Shown here: positions 37,482-45,775 of the stretch, one piece after another
Layout of the letters: the number at the start of each line of letters is the position of its first letter
Position numbering within the stretch: the first letter of the stretch is position 1
NCBI RefSeq assembly: GCF_019655055.1
Contig: NZ_BPFA01000002.1
Span: forward strand, 186,001 to 250,000
Length of the DNA: 64,000 nt
Direction of reading: 5' to 3'
Source: Shewanella sp. MBTL60-112-B2
GTDB lineage: Bacteria; Pseudomonadota; Gammaproteobacteria; Enterobacterales; Shewanellaceae
Program-made: the position numbers and the translations under genes
The notes under the pieces: model-generated
Told to the model about the DNA's origin: nothing
Database searches by the model: none
What the model saw: the letters and a program-made list of their open reading frames with translations, nothing else

Positions 37482-39131
37482 ATGACAATTGAACTAAATA
37501 GAGAAAATAGCCCAGAATTTACAGCAAGATTACTTAGCGGCTTAGTCTTGTTAGGCGTCGTAAGCTTAAGTGCTTGTGGTGGCTCAGGTGATGATGAAAC
37601 GCCAAAACCAGAACAGAAAATTTACCCTGCTTATACTGACATTAAGGCCACGGGCGGCGATACCACTACCTTCGATGCGTCAGAGTCTGGTCATGGCTTT
37701 TCAACGCCAGCACCCAATTTAAGTGATGATGAGTTAGCGCTGCACCTTGCAGGGGACTTAAGCTTTGAAACCGCCTTTACCACGGCGCCTAACAGCGCGC
37801 ACCCAGAGCTAGATGGTCTTGGGCCGGTATTTAATAATGCCGATTGTAACTCCTGCCATCAGCGTGATGGCCGTAACTCAACCCCTATTCTGCCAGCGGG
37901 TAAAACACGAATTAAGCTAGGTTCAGATGCGGGCATATTTTTAAGAATTAGCCAGGCCCCAAATGAGCCTTGTATCGCGGGCACGGCGGCTAACGATTAT
38001 TGCGCCCCTATTCCTGTGGCAGATTTTGGTGGGCAATTGTTTCACCGTGGTGTGCTGCAAGCCCGCGATGATTGGCAGCAGAATCAGTTTATTGGTCAGG
38101 CCGATGTCTATCTGTCATATGAAACTAAGCAGGTCACCTATAGTGATGGCACGAGTGTGACACTGAAAAAACCGCTGTTTAATGTGGAAAATCCATACGA
38201 TGCGCCAGGAGAGAGTATGGCGAGCGCTAACCTAACCTCTAACTTACTGCAAGATGACGTGCTCATGGGGTGGCGAAACGGTATGCCTGTGTTTGGTTTA
38301 GGCTTGCTAGAGGCTATCTCGGAGGCGGATATTCTAGCGAATGTCGATGCTTTAGATAGCGATAACGACGGTATATCAGGGCGAGCTAACTATGTCTTCG
38401 ATGCGATTAAAGCTAAAGCGGGTGACACTCATCCAGTATCGCTAGGCCGCTTCGGTTGGAAGGCGAATACTCCTAGTGTGCGAGTGCAGTCGCTAGGGGC
38501 GCTGCGCGGTGACATGGGGATCACTAACCCATTATTTCCGGATGAGAGTATTGCAGGCACTGCGCTACATGACTCCTATTTAGCGCGCACAGGCTTTGTC
38601 GATACCGGAGCAGGCGTTGATGGAGAGCCAGAAGCTAGCGCCGAGTTTAGTGATTCAGTGGTGTTTTACGCCGAAACCTTAGCCGTCCCAGCTAGGCGTA
38701 ATGTCGATGATCTTGATGTTCGAGAGGGGGCAAGGTTGTTCAAGCAGTTAAACTGCACCGGTTGCCATACGCCAAGCTTTGTCACTCAGGCGTCGGGTAC
38801 TATCGGTGGTATGCAAATGAGCGAGGGCCATAAGAGTCAAACCATCTATCCATTTACCGATATGTTGCTGCACGATATGGGTGATGAGTTGGCCGACGGT
38901 CGCCCGGATTTTTTAGCTGATGGTAACGAGTGGCGCACGCGTCCATTGTGGGGGATTGGCCTGACACAAACTGTTAATCCGCAAGCGGGTTTCTTGCACG
39001 ATGGCCGCGCTGCGACCTTGGAAGAGGCTATCTTATGGCACGGTGGCGAGGCGCAAAAAAGTCAGCAAGATTTTATGGCATTAACGGCGGATGAGCGTAC
39101 GCAAGTTATTGATTTCTTGATGTCCCTATAA
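37482..39131 (+). CDS. Di-haem oxidoreductase (DHOR) lipoprotein
   Basis: A 549-residue c-type cytochrome of the di-haem 'thiol oxidoreductase' family that accompanies imelysin genes. Two haem-binding motifs are seen, CNSCHQ and CTGCHT, with GVLQARD and FLHDGRAATLEEAILWHGGEA near the end. A lipobox (SLSAC) follows a hydrophobic stretch of about 15 residues, so it should be exported and lipid-anchored. I use the ATG at 37482; the GTG at 37422 would add 20 unlikely residues before the signal sequence. A ribosome site is weak in either case. Its electron partner is unknown; oxidising or reducing iron at the envelope fits the context. Confidence 0.88.
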   Translation: MTIELNRENSPEFTARLLSGLVLLGVVSLSACGGSGDDETPKPEQKIYPAYTDIKATGGDTTTFDASESGHGFSTPAPNLSDDELALHLAGDLSFETAFTTAPNSAHPELDGLGPVFNNADCNSCHQRDGRNSTPILPAGKTRIKLGSDAGIFLRISQAPNEPCIAGTAANDYCAPIPVADFGGQLFHRGVLQARDDWQQNQFIGQADVYLSYETKQVTYSDGTSVTLKKPLFNVENPYDAPGESMASANLTSNLLQDDVLMGWRNGMPVFGLGLLEAISEADILANVDALDSDNDGISGRANYVFDAIKAKAGDTHPVSLGRFGWKANTPSVRVQSLGALRGDMGITNPLFPDESIAGTALHDSYLARTGFVDTGAGVDGEPEASAEFSDSVVFYAETLAVPARRNVDDLDVREGARLFKQLNCTGCHTPSFVTQASGTIGGMQMSEGHKSQTIYPFTDMLLHDMGDELADGRPDFLADGNEWRTRPLWGIGLTQTVNPQAGFLHDGRAATLEEAILWHGGEAQKSQQDFMALTADERTQVIDFLMSL

Positions 39132-39173
39132 CGAAATAGCTATTTATTCAACCACGTTGGCCATACGGTAAAA

Positions 39174-39215
39174 AACACAGAGATTTCCTTAAGATGGGAG
39201 TCTCTGTGTTTGTTT
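39174..39215 (+). terminator. Intrinsic terminator after DHOR gene
   Basis: Stem AACACAGAGA / TCTCTGTGTT with a 17-base loop, followed by TGTTTTG. Confidence 0.75.
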
Positions 39216-39349
39216 TGTGAGGTAGGTAAAGCAAATTGGCTTTCTAGCAGCGCACCTCGTGATCTGTTTCATGTAATCTTCTCGTTAAATACCCTATGAT
39301 TTATTGATTGATTTCATTCATTTCATTTTGATCCTCAGGGGGATGTCTG

Positions 39350-39883
39350 GTGAGCAAAATTCTTATCGTTTACTCTAGCGTACATGGCCAGACGCGCAAA
39401 ATTTGTGCTTATTTAGAAGATAAACTAAAAGCGGTTGGTAACTGTGTTACCGCAGTGAATATTGCAGATAAAGTCGACTTAGGTGAGTTTGACAAAATCA
39501 TTATCGGGGCGAGTATCCGCCACGGTAAGCATAACCCTGCCGTTTATGACTTTATTGAGGCGCATCAGGCAGAGTTAGAGCAAAAACCAAGTAGCTTTTT
39601 CTCGGTTAGCTTAGTTGCGCGTAAACCATTAAAGAATACCGCAGAGACTAACCCCTATATGCGCGCCTTTTTTGAAAAGTCGCCTTGGGTGCCTGATATT
39701 GCCGAAGTGTTTGGTGGCAACCTGAATTACCCTAGTTATGGCGCGATGGATAGAAACATTATTCGTTTTATTATGTGGATCACTAAAGGTCCAACAGCTG
39801 CTGATACAAATATTGAATATACCGACTGGAATAAGGTTGATGCTTACATCGACTCTATTCATCAATTGGTGGTCACGGCTTAA
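39350..39883 (+). CDS. hemG: Menaquinone-dependent protoporphyrinogen oxidase
   Basis: HemG (177 residues) is a flavodoxin-like FMN enzyme that oxidises protoporphyrinogen IX to protoporphyrin IX using respiratory quinones. It begins ILIVYSSVHGQTRKIC (FMN phosphate loop), has IIIGASIRHGKHNP and the long family-specific insertion SLVARKPLKNTAETNPYMRAFF, ending near IEYTDWNKVDAYI. The GTG start is six bases after AGGGGGA. It precedes a cytochrome b-like gene by 14 bases. Confidence 0.95.
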   Translation: MSKILIVYSSVHGQTRKICAYLEDKLKAVGNCVTAVNIADKVDLGEFDKIIIGASIRHGKHNPAVYDFIEAHQAELEQKPSSFFSVSLVARKPLKNTAETNPYMRAFFEKSPWVPDIAEVFGGNLNYPSYGAMDRNIIRFIMWITKGPTAADTNIEYTDWNKVDAYIDSIHQLVVTA

Positions 39884-39897
39884 GCAGAGGAAGAGAT

Positions 39898-40428
39898 ATG
39901 GCGCAGTCTATGTTTAAACGCTTAGCGAGAAAGTATATCGATTTGCAGCATGTGCTTATCATTGTTATCAGCGCCTATCTTATTTTTACCAGCGGCTCGA
40001 TATTGATTGGGCGCCAGTTACGCACCCATGCCTCTTTTTGGGATCAGAGCCATGTTTATCTAGGGTTAATAGGTGCTTTTTTATCAATTACCTTTCTCAT
40101 CACGACCTGCCTTAAGGGCAAATGGCGTCAGTATTTTCCTTGGTTGATTGCTGACCTCTCTCAGCTTAAGAGTGACATTCTAGGACTCTTTAAAGGCAAG
40201 ATCCCAATTGCTGGTGGCCGCGGCCTGTTTAGCGTGGTCGAGGGCATTGGCATGTTGCTGTTCTTAGGCGTTGGCCTTACAGGTATCGCCTGGTTTGCGA
40301 CTCAAGGGAGCACCGACGCGCTGATGTGGCGAGGCTACCATATTCAACTAGCACAAGGTTTTATCGGCTTTATCGTATTACATGCCGTGTTTGCCTGTTT
40401 GCATCTATTGGATTTTATTAGAAACTAA
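39898..40428 (+). CDS. Four-helix cytochrome b-like membrane protein
   Basis: A 176-residue integral membrane protein with about four helices. Histidines lie where b-type haem ligands would be expected: DLQHVLIIV in helix 1, WDQSHVYLG near helix 2, and GYHIQ and VLHAVFACLHLL around helix 4. This suggests a small cytochrome b (b561/DUF4405-like). It follows hemG by 14 bases, so it may pass electrons from HemG or quinol, which is inference from context. A GAGGAAGAG ribosome site precedes its ATG. Confidence 0.65.
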   Translation: MAQSMFKRLARKYIDLQHVLIIVISAYLIFTSGSILIGRQLRTHASFWDQSHVYLGLIGAFLSITFLITTCLKGKWRQYFPWLIADLSQLKSDILGLFKGKIPIAGGRGLFSVVEGIGMLLFLGVGLTGIAWFATQGSTDALMWRGYHIQLAQGFIGFIVLHAVFACLHLLDFIRN

Positions 40429-40459
40429 TCAAGCCTCAAGCCTGTTTGAATACAAATTT

Positions 40460-40492
40460 GGTTAGCCTTCGAATGCAGGCTGATTACATTTA
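40460..40492 (+). repeat. Dispersed intergenic repeat, truncated copy 3
   Basis: GGTTAGCCTTCGAATGCAGG and the following TGATTACATTTA match the first 33 bases of the copies at 19513 and 20413. The hairpin arms AGCCT/AGGCT are kept although the loop differs. It lies 136 bases before the RAYT gene. Confidence 0.7.
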
Positions 40493-40572
40493 TTGAATTG
40501 GTGCTATAGGAGTGCTCATTCTAAATAACCCATCTTTTGCCCCCCTTCAATCACTGACACCCAGCTTAAATG

Positions 40573-40622
40573 GCAGGATTTGCGTCCTCCTACTAATATT
40601 TAGTGAATGCTGAAGTAGGAGG
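40573..40622. repeat. REP-like inverted hairpins in the RAYT leader
   Basis: GTAGGAGG occurs in both orientations: as CCTCCTAC at 40586-40593 and GTAGGAGG at 40615-40622, forming a 9-bp perfect stem (CCTCCTACT / AGTAGGAGG, 19-base loop). The outward side of the first copy can also fold (AGGA-TTTGCG-TCCT). A GTAG foot next to an imperfect hairpin is the known hallmark of REP elements recognised by RAYTs. The second arm contains the Shine-Dalgarno of the transposase. Confidence 0.65.
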
Positions 40623-40627
40623 TTGTT

Positions 40628-41605
40628 ATGCCCCGCGCCAGAAGTACGCTCATTAGTTTGGAAGATACGCCTTATTACCATTGCTGTAGCCGTGTGGTTC
40701 GCCGTGCTTATCTGTGCGGAGATGACAAATATACAGGAAGGAATTACGACCACCGCCGTGGCTGGGTTGAAGCGCAGATATTGAAATTAACACAGGTATT
40801 TGCGATTGACGTTGCCGCCTATGCAGTGATGAGTAATCATCTTCATCTGGTACTTTATATTGACCTCGAGACAGTTAACGCTTGGTCAGATAGAGAAGTC
40901 GTTGAGCAGTGGCATAAGCTGTTTAATGGTACTGAATTAACACAAAAATTTACCAAAGGTAATGTGATTGATGAGTGCAAGGTTGTGTCACTAAAACACC
41001 TCATTGCGACTTACCGGTCACGCCTAAGTGATATCAGTTGGTTTATGAGGTGTTTAAATGAACCGATTGCAAGGCAAGCCAATTTTGAAGACAACTGCAC
41101 AGGACATTTTTGGGAAGGACGCTTTAAGTCACAAGCGTTACTCGATGAAGCAGCAGTACTTGCCTGTATGGCCTATGTTGAGCTAAACCCTATCCGCGCC
41201 AAGATGGCTAAGACGCCAGAAAAGTCAGACTACACCAGCTTACAATTACGAGTTAAAGCTGCATTAAAGGGTAAGCAGCCCGCTAAACTGTTGCCCTTTA
41301 TTGGTAACGAGAAAAAACAGCAATCAAAAGGGATTAACTTTTCGCTTCAAGATTACTTAACACTTGTTGATGAAACGGGTCGAATCATTCGTGATGACAA
41401 ACGAGGGGGGATTTCTGCTCATGCAGAAAAGATACTGAGTAGGCTCAATATTCCAAGTGCTAACTGGATAAAAACCACCTCAGAGTTTGGCAAACTGTTT
41501 CATGGGCCTGTAGGTACTCTGCAGGAGTTAACTCACTATTGTGAACACTTAGAGAAGCGACGACGGCACTTCGTGCACTGCTGCGAGTATCTTCAGGCAA
41601 GCTAA
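40628..41605 (+). CDS. REP-associated transposase (RAYT, Y1/HUH superfamily)
   Basis: A 325-residue protein of the IS200-like Y1 superfamily, in the RAYT subgroup. The HUH metal motif is NHLHLVLYI (His71, His73). Conserved GHFWEGRFKSQ and AYVELNPIRAKM follow. RAYTs nick single-stranded DNA at REP hairpins. The position where most family members have the catalytic Tyr (in the helix before GHFWEGR) reads WFMRCLNEPIARQAN, with no Tyr; the nearest is in IATYRSRL about residue 139. The AGGAGG ribosome site is five bases before the ATG and sits within a hairpin. The last 100 residues are a basic extension. Confidence 0.88.
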   Translation: MPRARSTLISLEDTPYYHCCSRVVRRAYLCGDDKYTGRNYDHRRGWVEAQILKLTQVFAIDVAAYAVMSNHLHLVLYIDLETVNAWSDREVVEQWHKLFNGTELTQKFTKGNVIDECKVVSLKHLIATYRSRLSDISWFMRCLNEPIARQANFEDNCTGHFWEGRFKSQALLDEAAVLACMAYVELNPIRAKMAKTPEKSDYTSLQLRVKAALKGKQPAKLLPFIGNEKKQQSKGINFSLQDYLTLVDETGRIIRDDKRGGISAHAEKILSRLNIPSANWIKTTSEFGKLFHGPVGTLQELTHYCEHLEKRRRHFVHCCEYLQAS

Positions 41606-41763
41606 GTCAAGCCAGTCATCCGTTCATTTAGTTTATAGAGTCACTCTATGGGCTAATTCTCTTCGTTTAAACCCCACCATTTTACACTTCAAACTTTACC
41701 AATTCGTATTTTTTGTCGCCTTTAGCACCCAACAAAAGATGTGAGCCGACAATTTACTCTACC

Positions 41764-41895
41764 TCTTGAAGGCTATTGGTGAAAGTAGCATTATCTTGCT
41801 AATTTATAATGGGTGGCACTATATTTTAATTCTTGAAGGCTATTGGTGAAAGTAGCATTATCTTGCTAATTTATAATGGGTGGCACTATATTTTA
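41764..41895. repeat. Tandem duplication, 65 bases with 67-base period
   Basis: Copies at 41764-41828 and 41831-41895 appear identical over 65 bases and are joined by two bases. Each has TTTATAAT, a good extended -10-like element, so the duplication may double a promoter of the following glycosyltransferase gene. The perfect identity suggests a recent event. Confidence 0.9.
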
Positions 41896-42000
41896 GCTCT
41901 CTTAGCATAAAGATATAGCGAGTCAGTATTGGCTTATGTTGATTTGCTAAATCAGATTGGAACTCTGGGTAAAACAATGCTTTCAAATGGGTAGGTTTTT

Positions 42001-42028
42001 CTTTAACTTAACGAGTATGAAGTTAAAG
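42001..42028 (+). promoter_or_regulatory. Dyad in the leader of the glycosyltransferase gene
   Basis: A perfect 9-bp dyad CTTTAACTT-N10-AAGTTAAAG ends 10 bases before the AAGGA ribosome site of the gene starting at 42049. It could be an operator or an RNA hairpin. Confidence 0.5.
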
Positions 42029-42048
42029 GAACTAACTAAGGATTCGCT

Positions 42049-43095
42049 TTGAAGCCAACCGTTATTCACCTTATCGATGATAACAAGCTTGGTGGCGTCA
42101 ATTTGGCGCTAGAGAGTCTGGCAGCCTCAAAGTTGAATCAAGAGTTTGAGTTTAAGTTAATTAATAGACATTTCTCTTTGCCCTCCTTTAGGCGCTACGC
42201 CGCCGATATTATAGTGGTCCATGCGGCATTGAGTTGGCGCAAACTTCCCGCTTTGTTCGCGCTAAAACTGGCAAATTTGGGCACGCCTATTCTCTACCAA
42301 GAACATCATTATAGCCGTGAGTTCGTGGCTCAGTGCGTATCGCATTCTAGACGTTTCTATAGCATGCTTAAGCTAGGTTACAGCCTGATGGACAAAGTAT
42401 TGTTGGTGTCGCAAGCACAAGTTTGCTGGCTAGATGAGCTTAAGATTCTCAGAGTAGATAAAAGAGTATGCCTAGGTCAGGCAAAAGAGTTGAGCCAGTT
42501 TAGAGCCTTGCCAGAAAGGCCCCGTAGAGCATGCTCTTCACCGCTTAAGCTGCTTGCGTATGGGCGATTAAGTCGGCAAAAGGGCTTCGATCTGTTGATA
42601 AAGGCAATGGCAAAGTTACCGGCTGACAGGGTCAGCTTGACCTTGGCTGGAGAGGGCGAGCTGCGACAACCTTTGTCTGAACTCGCGGCATCTTTACCCC
42701 AGGTTCGTTTAATCGGTGAGGTGCAAGATGTGCCGCAATTTTTAGACTCTGGCGATGTGGTGGTTATTCCTTCTCGTTGGGAGCCATTTGGCTTGGCTTG
42801 CTTAGAAGCGATTGCCGCTGGTAAGCCAGTGATCTTAACGGGTGTTGATGGGTTGGGGGAGCAAGTTCAATGGCTCAACCAAAATGGTAGCGGCTATCAG
42901 TTAATCAATGAGTTATCTGTTGAAGGGATAGAAAGGGCTATTACCCAAGTTTTAAATGCTGAGCCGTTGCAGGTTAATCAAGAGCAGCGAGAATTGAGTG
43001 AACAGGCCTGGCAGAAAATGCTGAATAACTGGCAGCGAGTATTATGTGAGGCGCTGTCTAGCAGGCAGAATCAGCAGATCAAAAAAAGGCGCTAA
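42049..43095 (+). CDS. GT4 family glycosyltransferase
   Basis: A 348-residue GT-B fold enzyme. The C-terminal donor domain shows YGRLSRQKGFDLLIKAMAKL and SRWEPFGLACLEAIAAGKPVI, the EX7E region of family GT4. The N-terminal acceptor domain (about 1-160) is family-poor, so the acceptor is unknown; envelope polysaccharide or LPS is the usual role. It starts with TTG at 42049, six bases after AAGGA. It stands alone between a repeat-rich leader and a terminator, next to a RAYT, and may be acquired. Confidence 0.85.
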   Translation: MKPTVIHLIDDNKLGGVNLALESLAASKLNQEFEFKLINRHFSLPSFRRYAADIIVVHAALSWRKLPALFALKLANLGTPILYQEHHYSREFVAQCVSHSRRFYSMLKLGYSLMDKVLLVSQAQVCWLDELKILRVDKRVCLGQAKELSQFRALPERPRRACSSPLKLLAYGRLSRQKGFDLLIKAMAKLPADRVSLTLAGEGELRQPLSELAASLPQVRLIGEVQDVPQFLDSGDVVVIPSRWEPFGLACLEAIAAGKPVILTGVDGLGEQVQWLNQNGSGYQLINELSVEGIERAITQVLNAEPLQVNQEQRELSEQAWQKMLNNWQRVLCEALSSRQNQQIKKRR

Positions 43096-43112
43096 TTAGC
43101 GCCTTTTTAGTT
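43083..43112. terminator. Bidirectional intrinsic terminator
   Basis: Stem AAAAAGGCGC / GCGCCTTTTT with a TAATTA loop, between the convergent glycosyltransferase and dsbA-like genes. Confidence 0.92.
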
Positions 43113-43129
43113 TCTCAAATGGGTTGAGG

Positions 43130-43786
43130 TTACTTATGCTCTAGAGCTAAGTAGTTCATTAGGTCGATTAGTTCGCCTAGTGTACGGATTGAACCCATGT
43201 TGATTTGGTATTTGTCGTTAACGATGAACGAAGGTACGCTTTGTACTTTAAATTCACGTTGCTGTGTACGCCATAGCGCAAGCTTAGCATCAGTTTCTTT
43301 GCTGTCAGCTGCAGCGTCATATTGCTCAGCAGTTACACCAAACTTAGCAAATACAGCTTTGATATCATCACGGCTTTTTAGTGGCTCATCATGCTTGTGG
43401 CCTGGTGCGCTGTGATCGTGCTTCTCACCATTGTCGCCCTGAATCACTTTAAACATAGCGTCAGTGAGTGGCTTTTGATTATCTAGAGTTTGGATAACAG
43501 CTAGAGAGCGCATCACTTCAGTATTGATTTCAGTGTTAGCAAAATCTACGTGCTTGCTATCAAAAGTGACCTTTTTGTTTAGGTTCGCTTTGATGTCAGC
43601 TAGGTACATTTTTTCCATGTTGAAGCAGTTACCACAGTAGAACGAGTAGAATTCAGTTAGTTTTGGCTCACTGCTTGGTGCTTTATCTGAAACAACAGTG
43701 AAGTGCTTACCTTCAACAAATTGTGCGGCAAAGCTGCTCAATGGAGCAACGGCAAGTGTTAACGCTAAAGCAATATGTTTAATCAA
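43130..43786 (-). CDS. dsbA: DsbA-type thiol:disulfide interchange protein, CGNC site
   Basis: A 218-residue periplasmic oxidoreductase with a signal peptide (cleavage near SFA-AQ) and thioredoxin fold interrupted by a helical domain. The active site is FYSFYCGNCFNME (Cys51, Cys54) rather than the usual CPHC, and the cis-proline loop is SVPSF. The helical domain carries a His-rich insertion, NGEKHDHSAPGHKHDE. The TTG at 43786 is preceded by AGAGGA at seven bases and yields the expected signal sequence MIKHIALALT; the longer frame to 43843 would put 19 residues ahead of it. The gene symbol is by similarity only. Confidence 0.88.
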   Translation of the reverse strand: MIKHIALALTLAVAPLSSFAAQFVEGKHFTVVSDKAPSSEPKLTEFYSFYCGNCFNMEKMYLADIKANLNKKVTFDSKHVDFANTEINTEVMRSLAVIQTLDNQKPLTDAMFKVIQGDNGEKHDHSAPGHKHDEPLKSRDDIKAVFAKFGVTAEQYDAAADSKETDAKLALWRTQQREFKVQSVPSFIVNDKYQINMGSIRTLGELIDLMNYLALEHK

Positions 43787-44183
43787 ACTAGTGTCCTCTA
43801 GGTGACGTCTGTATAAGTAGTCGAGCGATAACGAATAATACAAATATTATTCATCCGTTACAGCAAATTATAATGTTGTTAAGAATAAAACCAGATGCTT
43901 AATTATGACTGAATTTTCCGGCTAATACATGCCCTAGAGTGTGACCAATATGGTGATTTTAAGCGGAAGCTGAAGATTTCATTTTAAATTTTGCCAAGCT
44001 TCACAATATCAATCAAATTTTGTTTGAAAAACCGCTTTTACGGGAACTTATTCAATATGTCTATTTTGTGGTTGTTGCTTGCTTAATATTGGACAAAGTC
44101 TTGCCTTGGCAGGGGGCGGGCATTGCCTCGCCAGATTGTTGTTCGCTGTATATGCTGCTTTGAAACCAAACAACAAACAAAAA
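43787..44183. other. Gap upstream of dsbA, no gene seen
   Basis: About 400 bases with no reading frame or strong structure that I can support. It should contain the dsbA promoter at its left end. Confidence 0.4.
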
Positions 44184-44210
44184 TGCGACCGAAACAAGGT
44201 TTCGGTCGCA
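44184..44210 (-). terminator. Intrinsic terminator after the DUF4397 gene
   Basis: A 12-bp perfect stem TGCGACCGAAAC / GTTTCGGTCGCA with AAG loop, followed by TTTTTGTTTG on the reverse strand. Confidence 0.93.
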
Positions 44211-44235
44211 ATACTAGTTAGGAAGGCTAGTGGAT

Positions 44236-45624
44236 TTATTTCATAGCGACAAAGTCATCTAATAAAATCACATCAAAAGCGCCGCTGGTAGTACTGTCTA
44301 CAGCGGCTACACCGTAAATTCCACCATTTTCTAAACTGATTGGTAGTGGGCCAATTGCAACGGTTTTAGTGCCGGTCACAGTTACACTTACAATGTAATC
44401 ATCAGCTGGAACACTTAAGCTACCAGAAGAAGCTTTAAAGGGAACATCTGTTAACGCTGGTGTTGCGTTGGCAATATCATCGGTTGCTGTTAAATATACA
44501 TCTACATTTGGTGCAGAATATGCCGCGTGAGAGACTGTTAGCTTGGCCTCGGTTGCTACTTTGCGGGTATTTTCCATAATAACCCAAGGCTCAATGTCGT
44601 TATCAGCTAAAGAGCCAACAGCTAAAATAGAGTAGCTATCACCAAGCTCTAACTCGAACGGAGCTTTGTCGATGACAACTATATTGTTGTCGGCACTGGC
44701 TGCAACGGTTGCAGTGTGCTCGCCTTCTGGAATATTGATGTAACCTGCAATCCCTTTAAACATCAGATTGGTTACTGCGGCTGTTGTGCTGCCATCTAAA
44801 AATACATCCACGGCTGGCGCATCGGCTACAGCATGCACGACTCGAATATCGCTTCCGCTAGATGTATCATTAAGTAGTAACTGTCCCTCTGGTAGAGCAA
44901 CGAGTAAGGCGACTGGAGACATGCCTGAGCCTGTATTGGGGATAGCCGAGATAAAGTAATCTTCTTCGTCAGCTAACGGTACGGTTCCTGAGTCATATAC
45001 CGCAGTTTTGTCACCGGCGGCGGTAATGCGAATTTGGTAATCTGCAGCGGGGATCTCAAGCTGAGGGCTGGCATCCATGTAATTGGCTGACAATGTAGGC
45101 TCCATCATGCTGATATCTGCGCCTGGCTCTGTCACATAGATATCAACTAATCCAACGGCTGGGCTAGCATGTAATACCTGTACGCGTGCGTAATTGGCTG
45201 CAATGTCTTGCTCTGGGTTGGCGATAAGTTTTAGCATTAGCGAGTCGTCAGCCACGTTACCTAGAGCCACCGCTGTGTATTCGAAATCTGCTTCAGCGTC
45301 TAAGTCAGCAGTCAGCACTGTGGTCGTGGTGCCATCTGGTAGCTGGGCATCAACAGCAACTGCGTAGTTGCCGCTCGGTACAGTGGTTAATCCACTCGAC
45401 ATTGCATAATTCACATCATCGACAAAACTACTGCCATTGGCGAGGACATCAACAAGAGGCGCATCACTCCCCGCGTGTATTACCCTAATTTCTGATTCAG
45501 AGATTTCAACCAGAGGGGGGATAGTGATGGTGTTATCGTCATCGTCACTACTACACGCTGCTAAACCCAAAACAGACAGGGTAACAATGGAGATTGAACG
45601 GCAGAAGGGTGTTGAAAGTTTCAT
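44236..45624 (-). CDS. DUF4397 repeat lipoprotein
   Basis: A 462-residue lipoprotein (lipobox GLAACSSDDDD) made of about four DUF4397 beta-repeats. Each has the signature IRVIHAGSDAPLVDVLANG, VQVLHASPAVGLVDIYV, IRVVHAVADAPAVDVFLDG or LTVSHAAYSAPNVDVYLTA, ending with a strand like VPSGNYAVAV. It is acidic and cysteine-free after the lipobox, fitting a surface or periplasmic adhesion/scaffold protein. I start at ATG 45624, eight bases after AAGGA; the ATG at 45678 adds a charged tail before the signal peptide. It follows the ToxR/FidL-like pair on the same strand and may be under their control. Confidence 0.88.
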   Translation of the reverse strand: MKLSTPFCRSISIVTLSVLGLAACSSDDDDNTITIPPLVEISESEIRVIHAGSDAPLVDVLANGSSFVDDVNYAMSSGLTTVPSGNYAVAVDAQLPDGTTTTVLTADLDAEADFEYTAVALGNVADDSLMLKLIANPEQDIAANYARVQVLHASPAVGLVDIYVTEPGADISMMEPTLSANYMDASPQLEIPAADYQIRITAAGDKTAVYDSGTVPLADEEDYFISAIPNTGSGMSPVALLVALPEGQLLLNDTSSGSDIRVVHAVADAPAVDVFLDGSTTAAVTNLMFKGIAGYINIPEGEHTATVAASADNNIVVIDKAPFELELGDSYSILAVGSLADNDIEPWVIMENTRKVATEAKLTVSHAAYSAPNVDVYLTATDDIANATPALTDVPFKASSGSLSVPADDYIVSVTVTGTKTVAIGPLPISLENGGIYGVAAVDSTTSGAFDVILLDDFVAMK

Positions 45625-45775
45625 TTCCGTATTCCTTGATGTTTGGTTTCGACAATCACTACGCAGCCGAAATTTCATCAGATCAAAAAATGAATCTTTT
45701 TTTTATAAGATGCTTGGGCTTATCTCTGTATCAAGGTGGGGCCGAACTTTGATATTACTTTGATATTGCTTTGAT

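Noticed and set aside
45437..45763. 108-codon frame opposite the start of the DUF4397 gene
   Set aside because: Antisense to a gene with a clear lipobox and ribosome site.
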